Made by a program: the position numbers and the translations under genes. A stretch of DNA of 40,350 nt, from NCBI GenBank assembly GCA_902778645.1, contig CACYYO010000012.1, positions 1 to 40,350 of the forward strand, given 5' to 3'. The notes under the pieces are model-generated. The model was given only the letters and a program-made list of their open reading frames with translations, ran no database searches and had not been told where the DNA came from. The stretch comes from an uncultured Rhodospirillales bacterium. Lineage in GTDB: Bacteria > Pseudomonadota > Alphaproteobacteria > RF32 > CAG-239. Of the stretch, positions 25,641 to 32,396 are shown in pieces (the stretch's first letter is position 1; every line of letters starts with the position of its first letter).

Positions 25641-26183
25641 TTAGATATTCTTTCCCAACTGATAGGCCTTCTGCAGCAGCTCCTGATGACTCAAAGCCTC
25701 TTTTTCATCTCCCAAGCCGCCACCGTTTAAAACACCGGCTAAGCGAGATTTTTCAAAGCAAACAATCCAGCCTTCCAAACCATGAGCCGCACGTTCACAA
25801 GCATCGTCAGCTTGGTCATAAGAAGAAGTAATCAGATAAACATCTCTAAATCTATAGTCACTCACAAACAAAGGATTACAACGATCCAAAAATGTTTTCA
25901 TCAACCCGCTCATCTCATAATAATAAATTGGTGTTGCAAAAATCAAAACATCAGCATTTTTGACCTTATCAACCATCACATTCATATCATCGCTGATAAC
26001 ACATTGTTGCGTTTTTTGACAAGCCAAACATCCCCGACAAAACTGCACGCTCTTATCTTTCAGGCGTAAAAATTCAACGTCATGCCCAGCCTCAACCGCG
26101 CCTTTCTCGGCTTCACGCGCCAAAATTTCCGAATTACTGCCGGCACGTAAGCTTGATGAAATAATCAAAACCTTTTTTCCCAT
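25641..26183 (-). CDS. Flavodoxin family NAD(P)H-dependent oxidoreductase
   Basis: 180 residues. The N-terminal VLIISSSLRAGSNSEILA is the FMN phosphate loop. VQFCRGCLACQKTQQC has Cys spaced as in the iron-sulfur flavoprotein/FMN reductase group, and FATPIYYYEMSGLMKTFLDR is the second flavin loop. It probably reduces quinones, nitro compounds or metal ions with NAD(P)H. AAGGAG lies 9 nt before the ATG. No signal peptide. It is one of three cytoplasmic flavodoxin-fold reductases in the operon (with 21041-21709 and 28074-28706); they are clearly different from each other, not recent duplicates. Confidence 0.85.
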   Translation of the reverse strand: MGKKVLIISSSLRAGSNSEILAREAEKGAVEAGHDVEFLRLKDKSVQFCRGCLACQKTQQCVISDDMNVMVDKVKNADVLIFATPIYYYEMSGLMKTFLDRCNPLFVSDYRFRDVYLITSSYDQADDACERAAHGLEGWIVCFEKSRLAGVLNGGGLGDEKEALSHQELLQKAYQLGKNI

Positions 26184-26194
26184 AGAATCTCTCC

Positions 26195-27214
26195 TTATTT
26201 AAGATTCGTTTTGAAAAATTCCTCAATTTTATCAAACGGAATTTTTTCTTTATTATCATACAAATCAACATGGCTGGCTTCAGGAACAATATAAAGCTCT
26301 TTATTTTCTCCTGTTAATTTTTTGAAAGCATCTTCCCCGAAATAACGACTGTGTGCTTTTTCCCCATGAATAACCAGCACCGCATTTTTAATCGTATCAC
26401 TGTAAGACAGTATCGGTTGAGTAATCAAAGACAAAGCCGAGGTCTGATTCCAATGTCCGTTAGAATTAATTGAGCGCTTATGAAAACCACGCGGTGTTTT
26501 ATAATAATCAAAATAATCTTTCACAAATTGCGGTTCTTCACCGGTTAACTTATCCGGTAATCCGGCGGCCTCTGCATTCGTCCCGTTTTTATAGTCCTGC
26601 GTGCGTTGATTATTGAGTTTTTCACGCATTTTATATAAATCCTCTGCCGACATGGAATCATTATATCCTTTCGCCGAAACACGTGTCATATCATACATGG
26701 TAGAAGCAACGGTTGCCTTAATTCTCGTATCTTGCGCTGCCGCATTAATCCCAAAACCGCCGAAACCGCAAATACCGATAATTCCGATTTTATCGGCATC
26801 AACTTCTGGCAAAGTTGTCAGATAGTCAACTGCCGCACTAAAATCATCCGTATTAATATCAGGGCTTGCCACATTGCGAACATCACCGCCGGATTCTCCG
26901 GTAAAAGACGGATCAAAAGCAAGGGTTACAAACCCGCGTTCAGCCATTTCCTGCGCATACAAGCCGGAGGCCTGCTCTTTAACTGCCCCAAACGGACCAG
27001 ACACGGCAATAGCCGCTGATTTTTCAGCTCCTTTATTTTTCGGCTCATACAAATCGCCAACCAATTTGATACCGAAACGATTCTTAAAAGAAACTTTTTT
27101 CACGATAACTTTATCGCTTTGAGCAAATGTTTTATCCCACTTTTGCCCGTCATAATAAGTCCAACTGCCCCAAACAGCCGCTGCTAATACGACCAAACCT
27201 AAAAGATATTTCAT
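26195..27214 (-). CDS. Membrane-anchored or exported alpha/beta hydrolase with Cys nucleophile
   Basis: 339 residues. An N-terminal hydrophobic segment (about 3-16) is an uncleaved anchor or signal peptide. The rest is an alpha/beta hydrolase of the dienelactone-hydrolase/YcjY-like group. The nucleophile elbow reads GICGFGG with C149 where Ser is usual; the catalytic His is probably H315 in PEASHVDLYD, and the acid lies in the preceding strands. Cys nucleophiles are known in dienelactone hydrolase. It would open lactones, esters or similar electrophiles. AAGGAG precedes the ATG. It sits 10 nt after the CMD-cupin gene, so it is in the same transcript. Substrate unknown. Confidence 0.78.
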   Translation of the reverse strand: MKYLLGLVVLAAAVWGSWTYYDGQKWDKTFAQSDKVIVKKVSFKNRFGIKLVGDLYEPKNKGAEKSAAIAVSGPFGAVKEQASGLYAQEMAERGFVTLAFDPSFTGESGGDVRNVASPDINTDDFSAAVDYLTTLPEVDADKIGIIGICGFGGFGINAAAQDTRIKATVASTMYDMTRVSAKGYNDSMSAEDLYKMREKLNNQRTQDYKNGTNAEAAGLPDKLTGEEPQFVKDYFDYYKTPRGFHKRSINSNGHWNQTSALSLITQPILSYSDTIKNAVLVIHGEKAHSRYFGEDAFKKLTGENKELYIVPEASHVDLYDNKEKIPFDKIEEFFKTNLK

Positions 27215-27224
27215 TTTATTCTCC

Positions 27225-28061
27225 TTATTTTAATTTACCGTATTCTTCATCAGAAACTTTTTCTAACCATTCATTAGAGGTTTCCTCCCCATCAATTTCA
27301 ATTGCTAAATGAGAGAACCAAGAATCAGGCGCTGCACCATGCCAATGCTTAACATTTGCCGGAATATGAATAACATCACCCTCCTTAATTTCAATCGGTT
27401 CTTTGCCCCATTCCTGATAATAACCTCTGCCGCCGACACCGATTAACATCTGCCCGCCGCCTGTTTTAGCGTGATGGATATGCCAATTATTACGGCATTT
27501 CGGCTCAAATGTCACATTAAAAATTTTCACTTGTTCGGTTGAAACTGGTGCTAAATAACTCTGCCCGACAAAATACTGAGCATAAGCATCATTCGGTGCA
27601 CCAATCGGAAACATAATTGACTGTTGATGTTTTTCTTTTGCATTTTTTGCCGGCACATCATCCTGCCAAACTTCTTTGGCTAATCGAAAAGTTGCCCAAG
27701 CCTTCGGCCAACCGGCATAAAAAGCAACATGTGTAATCATAGCCGCAATTTCTTCTTTCGTCACCCCGTTATTTTTAGCATTTTGCAGGTGATATTGCAA
27801 AGAAGAATCTGTCAGCCCCTGCGCCATCAAAACGGCAACCGTCAACATTGAACGCGTTTTCAAGTCAATATCCTGATTATTCCAGTTTTCACCGAATAAA
27901 ATATCATCGTTAAAATGAGCAAATTCAGGCGCAAAATCTCCCAAACTGTCACGCCCCGCCGTTTGAACTATCTTTTTCATGTTTTTTCCTTCCTGAGCAA
28001 AACTATTAAATGAAATGGCTGTCACTGCCAACATCAAACACGCAATTTTCAATATCTTCAT
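27225..28061 (-). CDS. Carboxymuconolactone decarboxylase-cupin fusion with signal peptide and internal start
   Basis: 278 residues. A signal peptide (1-22, ending SFA) precedes an AhpD-like carboxymuconolactone decarboxylase domain (about 30-130; KTRSMLTVAVLMAQG and MITHVAFYAGWPKAW) and a cupin (about 165-260; NNWHIHHAKTGGGQMLIGVGG and GDVIHIPANVKHWHGA, with the metal-binding His pairs). The usual CMD Cys pair is absent, so the AhpD thiol chemistry is not expected. An internal ATG at 27980 (MKKIVQTAGRD, the usual start of cytoplasmic relatives) has AGGAAGGA six nt upstream. Both exported and cytoplasmic products are possible. Proteins of this type are widespread in gut anaerobes' oxidoreductase operons; the reaction is unknown. 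Confidence 0.82.
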   Translation of the reverse strand: MKILKIACLMLAVTAISFNSFAQEGKNMKKIVQTAGRDSLGDFAPEFAHFNDDILFGENWNNQDIDLKTRSMLTVAVLMAQGLTDSSLQYHLQNAKNNGVTKEEIAAMITHVAFYAGWPKAWATFRLAKEVWQDDVPAKNAKEKHQQSIMFPIGAPNDAYAQYFVGQSYLAPVSTEQVKIFNVTFEPKCRNNWHIHHAKTGGGQMLIGVGGRGYYQEWGKEPIEIKEGDVIHIPANVKHWHGAAPDSWFSHLAIEIDGEETSNEWLEKVSDEEYGKLK

Positions 28062-28073
28062 GGAAAACCTCTG

Positions 28074-28706
28074 TTATCTGATAAAATTCGTAAATGTAAT
28101 CGGCTCAGGCTGCGGCGGTAAAATACCTTTTTCGGCACCGGCTTGTTTGCACTTGAGATAATAAGCCATATTACGTGCCACAAAGCGCATATTCTGCATT
28201 CCTTCCAAATCTTGTTTAACTTCTTCCGGTGTATGCCCGTGCACCATATTCCAGTACCGTCCCGAGATAATCGGCATCTCCGAAATGGTAAAATACTTTT
28301 GCAACTGATCTAAAGTTGCCGTTGTGCCCGAACGCCGTGCACTGGCAACCGCTGCCGCCGGTTTTAAACGAAAGACATTGCCATGACCACCTAAAAAGCC
28401 CGAATAAAATACCCTGTCCATAAATGCGGTAATACCGCCACTGGCTGATGCATAATGCACGGGAGAACCGATAATCAGACCATCACATCCGGCAAGCAAA
28501 TCAACAAACTCGTTCACCGCATCATTAATCACGCATTTACCCAACTTTGCGCATGCACCACAGGCACGGCAAGGCATAACACCCCAACCGACCTGATAAA
28601 TTTCAGACTCAATGCCTTCTTCCTGCAAAGTTTTTGCAATTTCACTTAAGGCCGTATAAGTGCACCCTTTTTTATTCGGACTACCGTTAACCAACAAAAC
28701 TTTCAT
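28074..28706 (-). CDS. Flavodoxin family NADPH-dependent FMN reductase
   Basis: 210 residues. VLLVNGSPNKKGCTYTAL is the FMN-binding loop. MPCRACGACAKLGKC gives four closely spaced Cys, as in iron-sulfur flavoproteins. IGSPVHYASASGGITAFMDRVFY is the second flavin loop. The C-terminal tail ends in a Pro-rich ILPPQPEP stretch. AGGAGG precedes the ATG. It is the second gene of the operon, 12 nt after the leading flavodoxin. It lacks a signal peptide, unlike both of its neighbours. It is likely a NAD(P)H-fed reductase for quinone or nitro substrates or for the neighbouring flavodoxin. Confidence 0.86.
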   Translation of the reverse strand: MKVLLVNGSPNKKGCTYTALSEIAKTLQEEGIESEIYQVGWGVMPCRACGACAKLGKCVINDAVNEFVDLLAGCDGLIIGSPVHYASASGGITAFMDRVFYSGFLGGHGNVFRLKPAAAVASARRSGTTATLDQLQKYFTISEMPIISGRYWNMVHGHTPEEVKQDLEGMQNMRFVARNMAYYLKCKQAGAEKGILPPQPEPITFTNFIR

Positions 28707-28718
28707 CTTCTACCCTCC

Positions 28719-29327
28719 TTAAAATCCGAGTTTTTTCAACCAAGCGGAAACTTTTTCTTTAGCCTCTTCACGACTGTTTTGCGCAATATGCCCATAAATT
28801 TCAAATCCGCTTAATATAGCTTTCGGGTGCGCCGCCGATTCCATTTTATTCGGAATAGAAGACAAACCGCTTCCCTCATGGGTGACAAACGGTACAATTG
28901 TCTTATCAGCCCAATCATAACTTTCAATAAACGTATACATTGCCATCGGCATATCTGCCCACCAATTCGGAACCCCGATAAACACAGTATCATAATCAGA
29001 AAAATTTTCAACTTTTCCCTCAATCTCAGGTCTGGCACTTGCTTTCTTTTCAGCCAAAGCAACTTCCGTCAAGGCTTTGTAAGCCGTCGGATACGTATCA
29101 TTTTTAAGCTTAACCTCAAAAAGATCAGCCCCGGTTTGTTCGGCAATCATCTTCGCAATAATGGCGGTATTCCCCTCACTGATATTACCGACACTGTACT
29201 GCTCGCCGGTTTTTGAAAAATAAACGACTAAATTTTTTTGATTTGACATCATTTTCTCCTCTGCACACACACTAAAATTCATAAAAAAGGATATGACTAA
29301 ACATAAGATTGATAAAAACTTTTTCAT
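28719..29327 (-). CDS. Flavodoxin with signal peptide and internal translation start; first gene of the operon
   Basis: 202 residues. A Sec signal peptide (1-22, ending VCA) precedes a flavodoxin: LVVYFSKTGEQYSVGNISEGNTAIIAKMIAE is spread over residues 32-62, followed by IGVPNWWADMP and VTHEGSGLSSIP as flavin-contact loops. Internal ATGs at 29252 and 29249 (MMSNQKNLVVYF) are preceded by GAGGAG, encoded by the Glu-Glu of the signal-peptide junction. The first ATG also has AAGGAA. This is a second, distinct exported flavodoxin besides 22681-23241. A MerR-type promoter lies about 40 nt upstream, so it begins the twelve-gene run down to 19545. Confidence 0.85.
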   Translation of the reverse strand: MKKFLSILCLVISFFMNFSVCAEEKMMSNQKNLVVYFSKTGEQYSVGNISEGNTAIIAKMIAEQTGADLFEVKLKNDTYPTAYKALTEVALAEKKASARPEIEGKVENFSDYDTVFIGVPNWWADMPMAMYTFIESYDWADKTIVPFVTHEGSGLSSIPNKMESAAHPKAILSGFEIYGHIAQNSREEAKEKVSAWLKKLGF

Positions 29328-29369
29328 CTGATTTCCTTAATATAATACGATTCTAAATTGAGTAGTTGC

Positions 29370-29400
29370 ATTTTACTTTTTAGAGTTTACTCTAAGTCAA
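29370..29400 (-). promoter_or_regulatory. MerR-type promoter/operator of the twelve-gene redox operon
   Basis: On the - strand: TTGACT (29400-29395), a 19-bp spacer and TAAAAT (29375-29370). The spacer is filled by a perfect palindrome TTAGAGT-tt-ACTCTAA (29380-29395). A 19-bp spacer with an internal dyad is the hallmark of promoters that MerR-family activators untwist. No merR gene is in the window. The 29401-29471 part beyond it is AT-rich and should hold the divergent promoter of the hydrolase gene, for which TTTACA and TATATA boxes are present but imprecise. Confidence 0.8.
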
Positions 29401-29471
29401 GTCAAAAATTTTTGTTTACATTGTTTTGTGAAAAAATTATATATAATGCAAATAAACACAAGGAAAACGAC

Positions 29472-30104
29472 ATGCAAATACATTCTGTTTCCACCTTTGG
29501 CGGCATTGAAACCAACGCTTATTTTTACATTGATGAAAAATCAAATCACGGATTGCTGATTGACCCCGCCGCCGAACCCGAAAAACTCTTAAAAATCATC
29601 AATGACAATCGTTGGACGATTGAAAAAATGCTCATCACCCACGGACATTTTGACCATATCGGTGCTGTCAAAAAAATCCATGAAGAACTTAAAATTCCCT
29701 ATTTGATTCACCAAAACGGTAAACAATATCTGACAAACCCGAACTTTAATCTCTCTGCCTATTTTGGAACAGCCATCACCTTAAATGATGCAATTTATTT
29801 CCAAGAAAATGACATCATCGCGCTGGAGAATAAAGCTGCTTCCCTCAAAATCATTCACACCCCAGGACACACCTTAGATTCGGTTTTATTTTATGATGAG
29901 CAAAACAATCTTGCCTTCGTCGGCGATACTATTTTTAAAAACAGCATCGGACGCACAGACTTTCCCGGCGGAAATACCCAACAGCTCAAACAAAGCATTG
30001 AAACTAAAGTTTTAACCTTACCAGAAAACACAATTCTCTATTCCGGACATTCAGCTTCAACCACTGTTGCAGACGAAAAAAAGAACTTTCATATTTTCTT
30101 TTAG
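29472..30104 (+). CDS. MBL-fold hydrolase, glyoxalase II-like
   Basis: 210 residues with the full binuclear motif ITHGHFDHIGA, a later TPGHTLDS, VGDTIF and a final YSGHSAST. FKNSIGRTDFPGG is typical of the short YcbL/GloB-like hydrolases, which cleave S-lactoylglutathione or other thioesters. It lacks the C-terminal substrate helices of full-length GloB. The ATG at 29472 has AGGA eight nt upstream; longer upstream in-frame starts lack a Shine-Dalgarno and would cover the promoter region. It is divergent from the redox operon and may share its stress context, but no MerR-like dyad serves it directly. Confidence 0.88.
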   Translation: MQIHSVSTFGGIETNAYFYIDEKSNHGLLIDPAAEPEKLLKIINDNRWTIEKMLITHGHFDHIGAVKKIHEELKIPYLIHQNGKQYLTNPNFNLSAYFGTAITLNDAIYFQENDIIALENKAASLKIIHTPGHTLDSVLFYDEQNNLAFVGDTIFKNSIGRTDFPGGNTQQLKQSIETKVLTLPENTILYSGHSASTTVADEKKNFHIFF

Positions 30105-30182
30105 ATTGACAATAATTTCATTTCGTTCTACTTTCTACTCATAAAAAAAATTATTGTTAAACCTATTAAAATATCTACAATT

Positions 30183-31193
30183 ATGTTCAATCTAAAATCT
30201 TGGAGATGGTCTCGATTATTCGAATCCTCCGCATGGAAACGGGTAGTCACCCACTGGAATCAGATTTTTCTGATAGTGCTTGTGGGCGGCTTGGTAGGAT
30301 TTATTTTCTACAAAAAATCTTTTGAAGAAAACTATCCTCAGGAAATCTTTTGGATATGCCTTTGCATAGCAGTTATCTTCTCAATCTTGGCAACAGTTTG
30401 CATGGCTGACGAATATTTTGAAATCAAAGCTAACAACAAAAGCCTCCACAAAATATATTTGTATAATCATGGTCTTTACTTTTCATCTGACAAAATAGAG
30501 ATGACTATCATAAGCAAACTCTTCGGCGAAGAATATATCACCAAAGAAGAAATCACCGAAGATTATTGTTTTTGGCATGAGTCAAGCAGTTTTCTGTTTT
30601 GCATGAATGATACCTACTACTATCTTTCCCCCTCATTTCAGAATCCTGAAATGTTAGGAAAAAAGAAAACAGAGACCAGCTTTTTTTCAGAAGCTACCAA
30701 AGTAAATATCCTTGATGGTATAAATATATTCTCTTCACAAGCAGATTGCTTTATCTATGACAAAGCATTTGTTCCGCCTGTAGCGGTAAATGAAATTAAA
30801 GCACATGGACAAAAAGCACGCATTCCTGACAAATATTTAATTGCCAAGACAGGAACGAACTACACTATTTACGGTTTGTATGAGGATTATCCTCGAGTTC
30901 TCCTTCTGCAAATTCCTATTGTCATCTTTAAAGATATGGGACAAGATGTCGTCCTTGTTTGGGAAGAAAAATCAGGATACCGAGAAATATTCCGCACACA
31001 AGCCAGCGTCAAACGCTCTCTCAGCAACGTTTTCGTCGAACTGACCGACAAACCGAAAATCAGCGGTATTATTCGCCGTCTCAACGAACAAACGATGCAG
31101 ATAGAAACCCTCTATGAAGGACGTTTCTACGCCATTGACTTTGACAGCGGTTCTGTTACCGGTGAAAACGGATTTGAGTACAATCCATCTTAA
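30183..31193 (+). CDS. Unknown membrane protein
   Basis: 336 residues that I do not recognise. Two N-terminal membrane helices (about 27-43 and 54-75) form a hairpin with few periplasmic residues between them (KKSFEENYPQE). The rest is soluble and probably cytoplasmic, rich in beta-strand and aromatic residues (SSSFLFCMNDTYYYLSP; FYAIDFDSGS). The 5' region has no clear Shine-Dalgarno. The gene lies alone between the MBL hydrolase and a bidirectional terminator. Base composition resembles its neighbours, so there is no sign of recent transfer. Confidence 0.6.
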   Translation: MFNLKSWRWSRLFESSAWKRVVTHWNQIFLIVLVGGLVGFIFYKKSFEENYPQEIFWICLCIAVIFSILATVCMADEYFEIKANNKSLHKIYLYNHGLYFSSDKIEMTIISKLFGEEYITKEEITEDYCFWHESSSFLFCMNDTYYYLSPSFQNPEMLGKKKTETSFFSEATKVNILDGINIFSSQADCFIYDKAFVPPVAVNEIKAHGQKARIPDKYLIAKTGTNYTIYGLYEDYPRVLLLQIPIVIFKDMGQDVVLVWEEKSGYREIFRTQASVKRSLSNVFVELTDKPKISGIIRRLNEQTMQIETLYEGRFYAIDFDSGSVTGENGFEYNPS

Positions 31194-31194
31194 T

Positions 31195-31229
31195 AAAAAA
31201 ACGCTAAGTCTCAAACTTAGCGTTTTTTT
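31195..31229. terminator. Bidirectional terminator
   Basis: Perfect 9-bp core stem ACGCTAAGT (31201-31209) / ACTTAGCGT (31215-31223), with A-run before and T-run after, extending the pairing. It serves the unknown membrane protein (+) and the nitroreductase transcript (-). Confidence 0.93.
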
Positions 31230-31235
31230 ATTACT

Positions 31236-31838
31236 CTACTTTGCTTTTGGATACCCAATCGCCATAGACATCACAACTTCAGCACCATCACCCAGTTGCA
31301 AAGCCTTGCCAAGCTCTTCTTTTTCATACATGGCCCGAACCACACAATTCAAACCGACAGAAGCACAATATAGTCCGGCATTTTGGTACATTGAACCGGC
31401 ATGAAACTCCCCATATCGCTTATTTTTAGTCACAAACAGCAGATGAATTGGTGCTTTTCGCACAAAATCCTGCCCTTTAACCATCAATTCTCGCAAATCT
31501 TTATCTGTGACTTGCTTCAAAACATTTGCTTTTGCTTCATACACATAAACCCCGCTTTTTTGTAAGACATACAAATCAATATCTTGCTGATTTCGTGCTG
31601 TTGGGACAACCCGCATGCCGCGATCGGAAGAAATTCCCCATGTTGCCCATAATAAATCGGATAACACTTGCGGCTCTAACATCTTTTCATCAAATACCCG
31701 CATGGAGCGACGTGCCTTAATCGCCTCCATCAACGGCGCTCCACCGCTCATCTGTGGTGCAACCAAAGCAATATCTTCCGCCTGAACGGCTGTTGCCCCC
31801 AACATCATCATAACAGCTGTTAATAATCCTTTTTGCAT
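31236..31838 (-). CDS. Exported nitroreductase-family protein (SagB/ThcOx type)
   Basis: 200 residues. A signal peptide ends at VQA (residue 20). The following domain has the FMN-binding ARRSMRVFDEK (about 41-51) and a LLWATWGISSDRGMRVVPTARNQQ region split across residues 63-86, with GLYCASVGLNCVVR later. These are the family motifs of nitroreductase-like flavoenzymes of the SagB group, which oxidise or reduce small substrates with FMN. A periplasmic placement is unusual but recurrent in this subgroup. AGGAGG precedes the ATG. It is the last gene of the mfd-hyp-nitroreductase run, 15 nt after its neighbour. Confidence 0.8.
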   Translation of the reverse strand: MQKGLLTAVMMMLGATAVQAEDIALVAPQMSGGAPLMEAIKARRSMRVFDEKMLEPQVLSDLLWATWGISSDRGMRVVPTARNQQDIDLYVLQKSGVYVYEAKANVLKQVTDKDLRELMVKGQDFVRKAPIHLLFVTKNKRYGEFHAGSMYQNAGLYCASVGLNCVVRAMYEKEELGKALQLGDGAEVVMSMAIGYPKAK

Positions 31839-31853
31839 TTTTCCTCCTATATT

Positions 31854-32384
31854 TTATGATAATTCATATTGTTTCATTTGTTGCATAAATGCCGCTGAAA
31901 AATCTCTTTTATACTCTATTTTATCCTGCCTTTCAAAACAAGACACAACGGCTAATAACTTTTTCTCAACATTAGCCACAAAATCTTCCGGCTTTGTTAA
32001 AACTTCTACTTCAACCTGATTAAAATAATTCCGCAGATTATCTCCTTTAGGATAAAACTGCATTTTCCCTTGTTTGATCAAATCATCGGCAATCTGCTTA
32101 TTTTTCTCACTAAGTGTATCATAGTTTATAGTTACATAAGCGCGATGAGAACTGTTTTCGCCGTTACAACCGCTGTCAACTGTTTTAATATTTTTTTCAA
32201 ACAACATTTCACAAGCTTTCAAACAGGGTTCTTCAACAATTGCTACCAAATCTTCTTTTGTCTTAATGGCGATATTTGTATGCTCTTTGATAGGTGCAAC
32301 ATCTTTAATTTTCTTCCCCAATCTAAATACAGGGTGTTTCTGACCTATATTAAAACTTGGCTTTTTTTTCTCTCCGAATTTCAT
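31854..32384 (-). CDS. Unknown soluble protein
   Basis: 176 residues, not recognised. The N-terminus is strongly basic (KFGEKKKPSFNIGQKH); there is no signal peptide or membrane helix. Three Cys (in EPCLKAC and DSGCNGENSSH) are the only possible metal or redox sites. The C-terminal half looks alpha/beta with a helical tail. AAGGAG lies 8 nt before ATG 32384; the ATG at 32390 has only a 2-nt gap and would add two residues. It lies 7-12 nt after mfd, so cotranscribed. Confidence 0.65.
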   Translation of the reverse strand: MKFGEKKKPSFNIGQKHPVFRLGKKIKDVAPIKEHTNIAIKTKEDLVAIVEEPCLKACEMLFEKNIKTVDSGCNGENSSHRAYVTINYDTLSEKNKQIADDLIKQGKMQFYPKGDNLRNYFNQVEVEVLTKPEDFVANVEKKLLAVVSCFERQDKIEYKRDFSAAFMQQMKQYELS

Positions 32385-32396
32385 TTTCATGACTCC

